A stretch of 64,000 bases of DNA from Portulaca oleracea (lineage: Eukaryota > Streptophyta > Magnoliopsida > Caryophyllales > Portulacaceae): contig CM055882.1 in the NCBI GenBank assembly GCA_029582165.1, positions 18,741,867 to 18,805,866 on the forward strand, written 5' to 3'. The translations under genes and the position numbers were made by a program. The notes beneath the pieces are model-generated. The model ran no database searches and had not been told where the DNA came from. It worked only from the letters and a program-made list of their open reading frames with translations. Positions within the stretch are counted from its first letter, which is position 1; each line of letters opens with the position of its first letter. Shown piece after piece: positions 23,169 to 34,594 of this stretch.

Positions 23169-24548
23169 ATGACCGCTATCAACACAAATGAAGCTCCTCA
23201 AGGACGCTCATGGACAATAGCTCCACTACTTACTAGAGAAAACTACAGGTCGTGGAAATGACAAATGGAGGTCTTCCTCAAGGACCAAGATGAGGACCTC
23301 TGGACTGTGGTTACCGAGGGAGATTATCCCACTCCTACGGAGAAGAACAGTGCTGGTCAAGATGTCCCAAAGAAAAGATCTGAAATGACCAAGAAAGAGT
23401 TGGAGCCATTGAGAAAAAATACTCATGCCCTAAACTTGATTTGTTGCAGTTTAAATTCGAATGATTTTGAACGTATATCTAATTGTGAAACTGCGAAACA
23501 GGTTTGGGATTACTTGATAACCTCATATGAAGGCACAAGTTAAGTCAAGGACACCAAAGTAGATATCCTTGTCCAAACGTATAAGGCCTTCAGAATGAAG
23601 GAAAATGAGACTATTGAAGAGATGTTCAAAAGATTCAGCAACATCACCAACCACCTCATATCTCTGGGAAAAACCTACCAAAATGAGGAACAAGTTGGAA
23701 AGGTCCTCTGATGCCTGCCTAGAAAAAAATGGGGTCCAAAAGTCACAGCCATTGAAGAAGCTTAAGATCTCAAGGCCCTCAAATTGGAGGAACTCATTGG
23801 AAAACTATTGGCCTATGAGATCCAATTGAATGACCTCTCAAAACCCTAGGAAATTACCCTCAAGGAAGTATGTAAATCTGACAGTGAGTCAGATGATGAT
23901 GAGGAGGAAGATACAATGGCAATGATGGCTAGAGGGTTCAAAAGATTATACAAGAAAAATCCAACCTTTCGAGGATACATCAAGGATGGACAAAACAGAA
24001 AAGCAACCTCAAAAGGTAAGTCTTCATTAAGAAAAGATGCTGGCCCATTTACTTGTTTTGTTTGTGGCAGCTCAAAACACCTTATGAAGGACTGCCCTCA
24101 CGCCAGAAGAAACAAAGACAAGAGAAACAGTCGACCTCAACGACATAACCATGAGGCAATGATGGCAACATGGAGTGATAGTGATTCCAATGAAGGCCAC
24201 AGTGAGGTAGAAGAAATAACAAATGTATGTCTGATGTCAAACACAAGTGAGGATCAAGATCCAACCTCATCTCATGTTGAGGTAAACATTGATGACCTCC
24301 TTAATCTTTCACCATTACATCATTCTCATAAGTGTATGCATCTTTTTAAATACTCTAAGTCCTTGATAGAAAGAATCAAGCACCTTACCAACCATGTTCA
24401 AAGTCTCAATGAGGCCATAGAAAGCCTGAACATTCAAAATGACCTCCTGTCCACAGAAAGCAATAGACTATCTCTTGAGGTCAAAGACTGCTATAAAACC
24501 ATCACTCAATTATCCAATGAGGCAGTCACTAATTCCCTTCCTTACTAA
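23169..24548 (+). pseudogene. UBN2-type gag with CCHC zinc knuckle, stop-broken
   Basis: The start chosen is the ATG at 23169 (MTAINTNEAPQGRSWT), soon after the primer site. UBN2 motifs include ENYRSWK, AKQVWDYLITSYEG, and after a stop KAFRMKENETIEEMFKRF. The knuckle is CFVCGSSKHLMKDC near 24,055-24,100. It is followed by MMATWSDSDSNEG, a pattern shared with Sirevirus gags, and a heptad-rich coiled coil (LTNHVQSLNEAIESL). At least four in-frame stops or shifts occur before the knuckle. The 210-codon stretch from 23916 to 24548 is still open. Confidence 0.85.
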
Positions 24549-24799
24549 AGCAAACCAGTCTCCACAACCCCTCTTCTCAACCTCGGACCAAAGTTCCTAC
24601 AAATCATCCTCCCAGAGGACCTCTTCTTCCCACACCCAATACACCGCCTCTCAAAAACTATCGGTCCAAAAGTCCTCCCTTCCATACCAACAAAGGACCT
24701 CTCCTTCCTATCCCAAATATTCCGCCTCTCAGAGAAAGCTATCATAGAGGACCTTCAACAGAAATTAAAATAAGAACCTCACCAACTCCCCTGTCTAAA

Positions 24800-25060
24800 G
24801 GAACTAAACCTCCGTGCATTACTAAAATTTGGGTCCCAAAGACCTCATTGCAAAGATCTCATCCTTGGTCAGAGACCAAGAAAGGTATGGTGTCCTCTAT
24901 TGCAGGTATGCCTCAGATACATTACCAGAGATCCAACCAAGTTCTACAAACTGAAAATCAACAAGAATGGAAGAGTGACCTTTGGAGACAAAACCCAAGA
25001 CAAGATCTTAGACATTGGGAAGGACGCGAAACAACGCCACACGCACCATTCGAGGGGGAG
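24800..25060 (+). pseudogene. Gag tail and protease remnant of gag-only element 1
   Basis: IWVPK (near 24,829) is the usual end of Sirevirus gag before protease. About 85 bases later another frame reads DPTKFYKLKINKNGRVTFGD, matching the segment that follows the protease active site in these elements. The DSGCSRHM active site itself and everything after this fragment are missing, so the element arose by loss of pol. Confidence 0.6.
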
Positions 25061-25454
25061 CCTTCTATCATGAGGACCTCAACCTATGCACAAGCTGTCA
25101 AATTGAGGGGGAGTCCTATCATCCATCCTCCCTACATGTGGTCTCTCTCCTCCTCCCAGGTTCGTCAACTCGCTGCGTGCTTGGACCTTTGATGTCCTCA
25201 TCAGCATGTCCTCTCGGGTACCTTATCATTTCTTTTCCTAATCATTTCTTTTCCTCCTATCCCTCCTTCTCCTTCGCTCTTCCTCCTTTTATTTTGGAAA
25301 CACATCTTAGTGCTTGTACTCTCCTGTTTCATTTCTGTCTGAAAGACAAAAAGGGGGAGAATTAAGTTTGTTGCATTGCTCTACTATGTACTGTGTATCT
25401 ATAGAAAAGGACCACGAAGAAAATTTTGTCTTTCAAACAAAAAGGGGGGGAGAT
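25060..25454. other. 3' non-coding interior of gag-only element 1 with duplicated polypurine tract
   Basis: It contains GACAAAAAGGGGGAGAA at about 25,345-25,363 and ACAAAAAGGGGGGGGAGAT at about 25,437-25,454. Repeated tracts before the 3' LTR are a known feature of Sirevirus elements. Confidence 0.65.
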
Positions 25455-26554
25455 TGAAGAAACTCTATTGCCCTCTAAGGACCTCCACTACAGTCTACGT
25501 GAGGACCTCCATTGCATCCGTAATACTTTTGATTGAAAGAAAAAATTCGAAGATATAAATTCAGGGAAGTTTCCTTTATATAAATATCCCTTATCTTCCC
25601 TAGTGATCTATATCTTTCTCATAATCTCTAATCTGATTTTATTTACATTTTTTTAATTAAGAGATTTTGAAGATATAAAATCAGTTTTTAATTAAGAGAA
25701 AGAAACAACTGCCTAAATGAGAAGATTGAAAATCTCTCTCAAGAAAGGAAACAATCTTCAATCAAGGAAGTAGAATGAAGAATCTCAATGCTATCTGAGG
25801 ACCTCACCGCATTCAGCAATGAGGACCTCCAGTTCCAGTGCGAAGATTTTGTTTGTCAAAATTAAATCAGGGAAGTTTTTCCATATCCTAATCTTATTCT
25901 ATTCCTTCCGTTTCTGAATTTATATTATAACAGATTATACCATTTTCAGATACTAAAAGGAAAGGAAGAAAATCGTGGTAATTGCAAAATATATGGAAGA
26001 TTGAAGACCAATACAAGAAAGGAAACAATCTTTGTTGAAGGAAAGTAGTCGTTGCTGTCTAGAGCTCTCAAGCATATATTTACTAGCAACCTCTTCCAAG
26101 AAAAACCAAGATTTCCAAGCAAGAAAATCATAGTAGGAACTTTGGTTAGAAAGTTCCGAGTTGTAGGAATATTGGAGTGATAATATTCTGAGTTGTAGCC
26201 ACTATATTGAGTGGTGAGTTTTGTAGCCAGTGAGTGTTCTAGTGAGGACCTCTAAGATAGTGTATTTAAAGTGAGAAAGTGTTCTCGCTTTAAGGTTGTT
26301 CCCCCTTTGCAATCGCTTCTTCTGTGAGGCCTCAAGTGCAGAAGACATCTGTGAAGTCCTCTACTCCCGTAAGCCTGTTGAGGACCTCACGATCCTCAAT
26401 TGAGCCGAGTTGTAACATCCTTCTATTTTAGCACATTATATTCAATCAATAAAGAAGTTTTATTCAGTTTATAAAAGTGTTATTAACCAATTTGTGTTGA
26501 TTAAGTATAGAATTTTTATACAACCCTATTCACCCCCCCTCTAGGGTTATTTCA
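25455..26554 (+). repeat. Right LTR of gag-only element 1
   Basis: This begins TGAAGAAACTC and ends GGGTTATTTCA. It is colinear with the left LTR with scattered substitutions and small indels. Confidence 0.9.
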
Positions 26555-26928
26555 ACTATCTACATGAATTTATGCAAAGTTAGACTAGGACGAATGTATG
26601 TCAGGATATTTATCTTTCTAATTTAAAGGGGAGGGGCCATTGAATTATAATATAATGTTTTTTTTAGGGTGATAATATTTTGATATGCTTGATTAATGCC
26701 TATAATATTATGAATATTTTTTTTGATTAAAATTTAAATTTTGTAATAATTTGGTTTCCAGTCCCGGTTTGGATTTTTCCGGGTTTTAACCGACCTGGAC
26801 TGAAACTCGAAAACATAAAAATTTGGACCGAAGATTGGACCGATTACCGTTCGGTCCGGGTTTGGTCGGGGTTTTTGGTCCGATTTTTTTGGATCAACTG
26901 ATCCGAACCGGAATATGAACAGTCCTAA

Positions 26929-27217
26929 CAAAAAGGACTTTCTTGAGGTTTAAATGAGAGGTAAGCTGCATGTGACTAGTTTGTGAAACATTTTTGAGAG
27001 TTCCATCAGGTAGAGTGATGAGGGTAGGTTTATAAATATGAGATAAATGAGAAAAGAGTTTGGGATTGAAACACATATGATCACTGGCTCCAGTATCGAC
27101 AATTGAAGAACTCAAGATTTCACTATTAACAGCAGAATCAACATTAGAATGAGAGCAAGCTTGTGGACTTACCAACAAATTGTGCAAAGGCTGAGTCAGA
27201 GCCACTACTAGACCCAT
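26929..27217 (-). pseudogene. Copia protease fragment
   Basis: SSSIVDTGASDHMCFNPKLFSHL carries the DTGASDHM active site of copia proteases. LITLPDGTLKNV follows. It runs to the hAT-like insertion boundary and resumes at 21590. Confidence 0.85.
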
Positions 27218-27219
27218 TG

Positions 27220-28655
27220 TTGCTAAAGTCTTGCTTACCCTTCATCCATTCCATCATCTCCTGAGCTACCAAAGTCTGTATCATACTTGTATCCAACTGA
27301 TTGACATTGGTGTTGCTGTTTTCTTGATCATCCAGGGGTGTGATTTCAATTTATGTGTTAGTAACATTCCCAACAACTCTCCCTTTATTTATTCTTGATT
27401 TATCATACCACTTCGGATATCCAATCAACTTAAAACACTGATCAATAGAATGTCCTTGTTTCTTGCAATAAGTACAGTACAAGGCAACTTTGTTTTTCTT
27501 GTTATCAACCTTCCCCCTTCCCTCTCCTTTTGAAAAGAAATCTCCTGATGTGTTTGCTAAGGGTGTTCATTAATAATCGCCCTGAAAAACCCGATCCGGA
27601 AACCCGCTACCCGGTCATAAAAATAGGGTACCCGCCCTGGAAAAACCAATTTTAATCGGGTCGGGTACCCGCCCCAGAATATTTTTCGGTTAATCGGTTC
27701 AATTACGGATCGACCCCTAGACGTTTTCGGGTACCCGAATTACCCGAAATTAATTTTAACATTTACGTCTAGATTTAATTTTTGCCTATCTTTTTCCAAT
27801 CTCCAATCCACTTTTTCAGGCCCAAATTTTAATCTAGAAAAAACCCTAATTTATGTTAATGTTGGCGCTCAGTGCTCCAATTCCAAATCCTCCAAAAACT
27901 CAAAACGTATGGAAACTCAGTTCCAGTGGTTCTGCTGGCCCAGTTTTAGAACATTTTTGAAATATTTTTTGTTGTTGGAGTGTTAATTAATAATTACAAA
28001 TTAAAAATAAAAATTGGAAACTCATATGATTATAATTAATCAGGTTTTTTGGTTAATCGGTATTCGCCCCGAAAATTTCGGGTACCCGATAGTTTCGGAT
28101 ACGTTTACGGTTCGAGGGTTTGGCCGCCCCGAATTTTCAGGTACCCGGAAAAATTATCCAATCGGTTCGGGTACCCGCCCCGTGAACACCCCTAGTGTCT
28201 GCCTCTCTAAGAGGCCTAGTTGTGGTTGCAACAAATTCTTTAATAGAGCTAATACTACCAAAAACTTACCTTTGTTTTTCAATTCTTTGAATCATAGCAT
28301 AAGCTTTGTTTATACTTGGCAGAGGATCTTGTAGAAGTATTTGACTTCTGATGGAATCATATTGATCATTTAGATGAACTAAAAAATGTACCAATTTCTT
28401 CTTCTCTCCAATTTCCAGAATCTTTTTGAGTGCCTCACAAGTCTTAGTGCACCCACATATAGGAATGTCAGAATATGCATTCATATCTTCCCACAGTTTC
28501 TTCAATTTTGTATAGTAAACAGTCACACTGTCTGTATCTTAATACAGAGTGATCTCTTTCCCAATTTGGTGTAGAAGAGGTCCAATGCTTTCTCCAAATC
28601 TCTCTACTAATTCAGACCATAAGAATTGTGCAGAAAAAGTGATGTTGAAAGTGGT
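27220..28655 (-). pseudogene. Copia gag with CCHC knuckle, split by a MITE
   Basis: At 28526-28266 the minus strand encodes YYTKLKKLWEDMNAY and FLVHLNDQYDSIRSQILLQ, the UBN2-type gag core. Upstream to 28655, stop-broken sequence reads SAQFLWSELVERFGES. The knuckle CTYCKKQGHSIDQC lies near 27,429-27,480, followed by FKLIGYPKWY, a copia hallmark. Confidence 0.85.
27558..28194. mobile_element. hAT-like MITE, 637 bp, GGTACC-word rich
   Basis: The ends are TAAGGGTGTTCA and TGAACACCCCTA. The flanks are GTGTTTGC (27550-27557) and GTGTCTGC (28195-28202), an 8-bp duplication with one change. It lies between two parts of the copia gag. The interior repeatedly contains CGGGTACCCG or parts of it in both orientations. 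No coding capacity. Confidence 0.85.
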
Positions 28656-28660
28656 ACCTT

Positions 28661-30421
28661 TGTGACGTTTTGATCACTTTGGTGGTTACTCTTGTGGTTT
28701 ACGTAAAAGAGGAGAACACTCACTAATTTGGGTATGTAATTGAGGCAGTACATGTCAAAATATATCTTGTTTCACAACAAGTTGTCAAACTTAAGTTGTA
28801 AACAAGTGTGTTGAGCAAGGATGTATGAAGGCTATGTATGATGATGTCTTAAGTGTCCCGAGGCCAAAGAAATCACGTCTTTTGATAGCCTCTCATGTAA
28901 GTTTCATGTCGAGCTTTAATTCCCCCAAAACCGATGTCTAGAACTCAAGTTATGCCCCCTTAAAGAAGCCCCCAAAACTATATTACGAACTTGAGTTATC
29001 CCTGTTTGGGACCACTTTTGGAGGTATTAAAGTTTTTAAAAGTCCAAAGTAACCATTTGGGCTTGTAGTATGATCCACAAGCTTTCCATAGACTACTTGT
29101 TTGCCCCGTTCCAACTTGTACTCAAGAGGTTATACATCCGCGAAAACCCCCATGTTCATCATGTTCACCATGTTCACTGCCGGAAATTTTGTAGTGAACC
29201 AGAATATAAAATGCCTATTTCCGAGCCCTTCCAAGCCTTTTCAGCATCTAGCCATGTCGGATAAGTTGTAGAACATAATTTTCCATTTCCGGAAAGTCCT
29301 ATTATAGAATTTTCTGAGGCTTCTACATGGAGGCACAACCAAAATACGAAATGCAGAAAAATTTGAATTTTCCCATTTTCCATCTTTGACTTCCAAACTC
29401 TTTCTACTTACTTTAGAAGCTCCCTTTTTATTGAATCAAAAACTAATTTCATATTTTATGTCTCTTTTTCCTCCACGTCATGGTCGTTGCCAATCAACGT
29501 TCGAGATCCTTGCCCACGCGAGTTTACTCGACCCCGGTCCTACACTCTCAAGGTACGCATATTGTCTACCCTTCAACAAGCATGTTTTGATGATGATGAT
29601 GATTTATGCTGATGATTTCATGATGTCTAACTTATGGAAAAGTTATGATTTTCATTCTTTCAATGATCAGGTCTATTGTTATATTGTGCTAACCGCACTT
29701 GAGGTACTTTCAATGTCGACGAGTATCTTTCATGCGACCTGGCTAGTGTCTATGATGAGGTCTATATTGAGGTCTATGATGATGATGATGATGATGACGA
29801 TATTTATGATGATAATGGTTATTTTTTTCCTTGGCTATTTAAGGTTTTTATAACATGATTGCGTTTTCCATTTTCAAAAGAATTTCAAAATGCGCGAAAT
29901 AAAATGAACTATGAAAGTTTACACTGTAGGAGTATGTATACTGAGTCTAGCCAACTCATTTGCGAAGTTTTCTATTTTTTGTTTTAGGAACTACTTCCCC
30001 CAAGGGCTACAAGCTCTCAGGTCCGAAGTAGCAATTGAGGTGTCCATTCCAGTTTAAGGTTGGCATTCGGTAACAAGAATAAGAACCCTCTCGCTTGGAT
30101 GATGATGATGAAGTTATCCCTTTTGGAAAAATGGATGGTTTTAAATATTTTGATGAATGGATGTAAACCTTAAGTTGTGTTTTATTTGGAGTTGTTGATT
30201 ATGATGTTAAGGAGTTGTAAGTGCAGTATGAATTTATTTAAGTTGTATGTATGGTTGTGTATGGTGTTTGTGTTGATTGTTTTGGGTTGCCTTGTCTACT
30301 TACATGGACGGCGGTAATACCCCAAGTCGGAGATCCTGCTGCGCTAATCTCAGGGTTACTTGCTAACTAGTGAGTAATCTCGGGATTAACCAGCTTTGGG
30401 CATTACACATATTTACTAACA
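28661..30421 (+). repeat. LTR-like segment preceding a primer site
   Basis: This begins TGTGACG, where the copia gag stops, and ends ...TTACTAACA two bases before TGGTATCAGAGC. TG...CA limits and the primer site support a 5' LTR of about 1.76 kb. No second copy is seen in the window, so the left limit is inferred from the loss of copia sequence. It contains (GAT)n-like runs near 29,588-29,610 and 29,776-29,800. No gene is supported. Confidence 0.55.
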
Positions 30422-30423
30422 AG

Positions 30424-30435
30424 TGGTATCAGAGC
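30424..30435 (+). other. Primer-binding site, tRNA-iMet type
   Basis: TGGTATCAGAGC, two bases after the inferred LTR end. Confidence 0.85.
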
Positions 30436-30448
30436 TTTGGTATCAAGG

Positions 30449-30940
30449 ATGAGTTCTAACATGAAGGTTGAAATTCCTAAGTTTGATGGAGAGATCAATT
30501 TCAACCTTTATAAGGTTCAGATGAAGGCAACATTGCTGCATAATAGATTGTGGATAGTTCTTAATGAGTTCCTTAAGAAATCTAGTTCTATGGTTGACGC
30601 TGGTAGGGTGGTTGATAAGAAGGCGAAGAAGAACGCTATCAAAAATTTTGATGATCTTGAAAAGTGAGCTCTACCAACCATTCAACTGTGTTTGGCATCG
30701 AATGTGCTATAGGAGGTTCTTGACATGGAGACACCTATGGATTTATGGAACAAGTTGGAACAACTCTACATGACGAAGAGCATCACCAACAAAATACACA
30801 TAAATTAAAGGAATGACTTTATTCTTTTAAGATAGCCAAAGGTACCCATGTCCAACAACACTTGAATGCATTTACTTCTCTTATTCATGATCTTGAGCGT
30901 ATTGATCAAAAGATGATTGACTGGGCTAACCTCATGGATG
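30449..30940 (+). pseudogene. Decayed copia-type gag N-terminus
   Basis: The ATG at 30449 opens MSSNMKVEIPKFDGEINFNL and continues QMKATLLHNRLW, the usual start of a copia gag. After a stop at about 30,667, DLWNKLEQLYMTKS is still readable in another frame. Beyond about 30,900 the homology is lost. Confidence 0.75.
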
Positions 30941-30942
30941 AA

Positions 30943-31390
30943 CCATCTTTCGGAGCAAAGAGCCACCTTTTGGAGCGACTGAAATGACTTGATGAAAGAA
31001 ACCGCGTTTCAGAGTGACGAGCCACCTTTTGGGGTGATTGAGTTGAATTAATTAAGGAACTGTTTTCGGAGCCACCTTTCGAGGTGAATGAGTTGACTTG
31101 ATGAAGGAATCACTTCAGAGCGATGAGCTACCTTTTGGAGCGACTGCGTTGATTTGAATAAGGAACTACTTTTTAAAGCGATGAACCACCTTTGGGGTGA
31201 CTGAGTTCACTTGATTACGGAACCGCTTTTCGAAGCGGTGAGCCATCTTTTGGGGTGCCTGAGTTGACTTGATGAAAGAACCACTTTTCGGAGTGACAAG
31301 CCTCCTTTCACAGCAACCGAGTAGACTTGATGAAGGAACCACTTTTCGAAGTGATGATCCACCTTTCAAAGTGACTAAGTTGACTCGGTA
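30943..31390. repeat. Minisatellite, about eight units of about 58 bp, with hairpin-forming units
   Basis: Units run approximately from CCACTTTTCGGAGTG through AGCCACCTTTTGGGGTGACTGAGTTGACTTGATGAAGGAA and then repeat; one unit is shorter. Each unit contains two short inverted repeats around T-rich loops, for example CCGCTTTTCGAAGCGG and CCACCTTTTGGGGTG. Units are diverged from one another. It lies directly after the copia-type gag relic. Confidence 0.8.
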
Positions 31391-33173
31391 GACACTTGGA
31401 AACGATTTCATGTGGCTAGTGTTGAGGTTGCATGAACATTGGACAAATGTTGAAACTCTACCAGCTTTGTGGGTGAATAATTAACACCGGATAACTGGTG
31501 TTGAGTTGGTTCGAAGGCAGCTCACCGTATGCCTGTCTGGTGGGTCGTGAACTTGAATGAAGGGGTTGAAACTCTACCAGCTCGAGGATTGAATACTCTG
31601 CCCAATATTGAGTTTTGAATGAAGGTGTCGAAAATAATCTTTGTAGTGTTAATGCGTTAAGGAGATTATGGGGTAAGGATTTCGATTTGATGAAGTAGGT
31701 ATTTACATGGGTTTTGGGGTGCTTAAAATAATGAAGGATAATGGTTAACAGAGTATATATCTAACTCAATTATTATTTGTTAAGGGAGACACAATCAAAG
31801 CTAACACCATGAAGCTTGAATCGTGATAAGAAGATGGAACCAAAAACGAGTTTGTTAGGCTATTAATGTAACCGTCTGTAGGCATCGCCGGGGGAGTTCA
31901 CCCTACGAAACATTCTCCATTCGCGTAATTAACTAATGCGAATATTAGAAATGGATGAAACGTTGAGGGCTTTTTGGGATTTTTGTGGAGATGTAAGGAC
32001 GTATACTATCACATCATTAATTGATTTGATTCGTAATCTAAACTAAAACATAATAAAAAGTTACAATATACTACACAAACAGGAGACAAAATCCAGTGTC
32101 TACACCGACAGGTTAAATTACACCTGTAGATCTAATCCATATTGCAAAATTGGATGGAGGTGCAATCCGAAGTGGAGTCATATGGGCTTAATGTAACTAG
32201 GATATTACATGTTACTTAGCATAACCTGTGTTAAACGTTTTGTAAGGATTGAGATTCGAAGTAGAGACCTCTATACTTAGTGTGACTAGCAGGTTACACT
32301 GCAGTCCTTATGGTTTCTAAGGTTTTAGGCTTTGAGTTTTGTGGAGCAACTTTTTTGTGGAATTCTCCTTTACAATTCCATTTGCGTAAGTACTAGACTA
32401 ATGCTAGAAAAGAAAATTAAATTAAATTTACATCTGATCTATTTGCAAAAGTGGTATCAACATTTGTTGTGTTAATTACAACAAGGTGGCCCTATAAACA
32501 CATAAAATTGAATTTTCATGTAACTTGTCATTCAATATTGTTCAAAGCAAGTTTTAATAATTAGCGAAAGTATCCCTTTTTTTATTACTTTCAGAAAAAT
32601 AGAAAACTTTTGGGGCAAATAAATGAAGGGGGGGGGGGGAGCATACTTTCTCCTTCCCATTTTAACTATCACCATTATTTACATATTTATTAAACCTTGA
32701 AAATGGACACACCTTGATAATTGATAAAATGGTACTCTAAGTTAACTTGACAAGAAAACAACACACATAAAGGAAACCTGATACCGAACAACCAAAGTGA
32801 CTAATTTCACCAGATCAAGAAGTGATTTAAGTGATGTTTAAACATGATAAGAAATTGAGAAAAATTGCAAATAAAATTCAAATCTTCGACTCCAATTCGT
32901 ATCTCTAAAATTGAGAAACCGTAATATTAAGAATTCAGTGATGTACAATCAAATTTCAAATTCATTTACATCACTAGAACCATAGCACATAGAATCAACA
33001 TAGAGAAAATGAGAAAAATCACGAAACCCTAAATCAGAAGTAGAGGAGCAACAATGGCAGAAATAAGAAGCTCTTGGCAGTGAGATACATGGCGGAAGCT
33101 CCGATTATCTCAATCCTGTCTCGAGCTTCCTCCAATTCAAAATAAAAAAACCGAACAACAACAACGTACGATA
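31391..33173. other. Unassigned AT-rich sequence
   Basis: No gene with recognisable content. It includes a G-run at 32628-32639, and TGGTATCAACATTTG near 32,456, which is similar to but not a full tRNA-iMet primer site. Confidence 0.4.
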
Positions 33174-33241
33174 GCAAGAAGAAGAAGAAGAAGAAGAAGA
33201 AGAAGAAGAAGAAGAAGAAGAAGAAGAAGAAGAAGAAGAAA
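33174..33241. repeat. (AAG)n microsatellite
   Basis: About 22 uninterrupted units. It explains the poly-Ser, poly-Leu and poly-Phe frames on the minus strand, which are not genes. Confidence 0.95.
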
Positions 33242-33596
33242 GACGGTGCAGAAGTACTTGAGGATGATGAGGCGGAGGACACGACAGCACCTGGCAGAAG
33301 ACACAGTGGTGATGGTGAGGCGGTTGAGTTTGAGGACACGACACCAGGCATAAGAACAAAAATGCAATTGCTCAGGGATTGGAAAAGAAAGAGAGAGAAA
33401 TCGGATGTGAAGGCATGAGATTCTTTGAAAGATGACTTGGAAATAAGAAGACTTGGACAAGAAATGTATTTAAAGGTGTTGGGTTGCTTATTTGTAAATT
33501 TGTAGCTCAAATAGTGTAGCAAGGGTAACCCAATATTTATCTGCAACAATAGCTTTTTTTTTTGGGTAAGGGAAGACAGAAAACAGAAACAGAACT

Positions 33597-34173
33597 CTAA
33601 CTACTAAGGAAGGTCTCCCTCTTAGCCCTCTGGGCTAGAGTGTGTGCTTCCTTAACATCATCCCTACTTACCTTAGTGACAACACAACATTCGAAATTTA
33701 AAAGCAGAGTTTTACAAGTCCCTAACAGATTGCCATAGATTGGGTTTACACTAGTAGGGTTTCGGAAGGCTGTGATGACTTGAGTTGCATCTGTTTCAAT
33801 ACGAATTCTCTTTAAACCTCTCCGATTAGCATCCGTCAGAACTCCCTCCACAGCCTGTAGCTCCGATTGAAACGCTGACAGAGCCAAGATGCGTGCTGAT
33901 CCTTGCCCAAGACTAGTCGTCCCCCTTTTCAGAACCCAACCTATCCCTCCCTGAAGCGAATTTCTATCCCACGCTACATCATTAACATAACTCCCTTGAA
34001 AAATCCCCCATTCTCCCAACAACTAGTTGAAAGTGCCCCTCATGTTTGAACCTGTCTCTAGATTTATACCTGTAATCTGTTGTCTCACACCAGTATGATT
34101 CTCTTGGTATTCCAGCAAATTAATTAAATCCTATTTGACCCAATTGAAAACTTCTCGGATAGGTGGAAGATAG
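33597..34173 (-). pseudogene. LINE ORF2 C-terminal RNase H domain (RVT_3)
   Basis: The 34022-33597 frame shows GGIGWVLKRGTT, ALSAFQSELQAVEGVL with the catalytic E, and RIRIETDATQVI with the catalytic D. KVSRDDVKEAHTLAQRAK stands for the NRAAH-type motif. It is separated from zf-RVT by the hAT-like element. Confidence 0.85.
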
Positions 34174-34594
34174 TAGGGGTGGCCAAAACCGGTTAACCTC
34201 AATCGCGTTTAACCGTAATGCGGTTGACCGCTTTTGAGGTTTTTGGATTTTGGAAACCTAAACCGAAATCGCATTATGCAGTTAACCACATTACGGTTAA
34301 CCGCTTTTGAAATATGGAAATTTAAACCAAACCTCGAAACCACAATTTGGAAAAAGTTTACCGTATTTAAAATCAAGAAACTTAAACCAAACCGAAATTT
34401 ACACGGTTCGGTCCACATTCATAATTATAGCACTTAGTTAGCTTAAAATCAGAAAACTTAAACCAAACCCTAAAAACAAAGTAATTACAAATTAAAAGGT
34501 GTGATTAAAAAAAATAAATTAAAAGGCAAGTTCCCACTTCCCAGTTATAGTTAGCACTTAGTTAGCTCCCAGTTAGCAATTCATAATTTCATAT

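Larger units (their letters stand above)
22004..26554 (+). mobile_element. Gag-only Ty1/copia element (TR-GAG-like, Sirevirus-type)
   Basis: The LTRs are at 22004-23112 and 25455-26554. The primer site follows the left LTR and the polypurine tract AGGGGGGGGAGAT precedes the right one. The interior encodes a UBN2-type gag, a CCHC knuckle, a coiled-coil stretch and a scrap of protease, but no integrase or RT. Flanking 5-mers (ATCAT and ACTAT) do not match exactly. The gag tail and the two AAAAAGGGGG purine tracts (near 25,350 and 25,440) resemble Sirevirus elements. It must rely on a relative for replication. Confidence 0.85.
21591..26928. mobile_element. hAT-like element with TAGGGGTGTTCAT ends, containing a nested LTR element
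   Basis: The ends are TAGGGGTGTTCAT and ATGAACAGTCCTA, imperfect inverted repeats. The flanks are AACAAAAAAG (21581-21590) and AACAAAAAGG (from 26928), an 8-9 bp duplication with one A-run difference. The copia frame resumes on either side. Without the nested LTR element, about 0.79 kb remains. Its outer parts are rich in TTTGGACCG and CCGGGTTT words. No transposase was found. Confidence 0.8.
18719..28655 (-). mobile_element. Ty1/copia retrotransposon, minus strand, split by three insertions
   Basis: Pieces of one copia polyprotein lie in order from right to left: gag, CCHC, protease (to 26929), pre-integrase, integrase, RT and RNase H (to 18719). It is cut by a hAT-like element (21591-26928), by a MITE (27558-28194), and at its 3' end by the Tekay-type element. 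The rest of its RNase H and its 3' LTR should lie left of the window. Its gag start and 5' LTR are not seen right of 28655, where unrelated LTR-like sequence begins. Numerous stops and shifts make it a relic. Confidence 0.88.

Noticed and set aside
30943..31390. CRISPR-like array
   Set aside because: Plant nuclear context, no unique spacers between constant repeats, and no cas genes; it is a contiguous minisatellite.
31166..31411. 81-codon minus-strand frame
   Set aside because: It lies in the 58-bp minisatellite, and the repeat explains the open frame.
32456..32470. TGGTATCAACATTTG as a second LTR primer site
   Set aside because: Only the first eight bases match the usual tRNA-Met site, and no paired LTR or gag follows.
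33034..33549. 171-codon minus-strand frame with poly-Ser/poly-Phe
   Set aside because: It is built on the (AAG)n microsatellite, and all three frames are open through the run. The flanks show no conserved domain.
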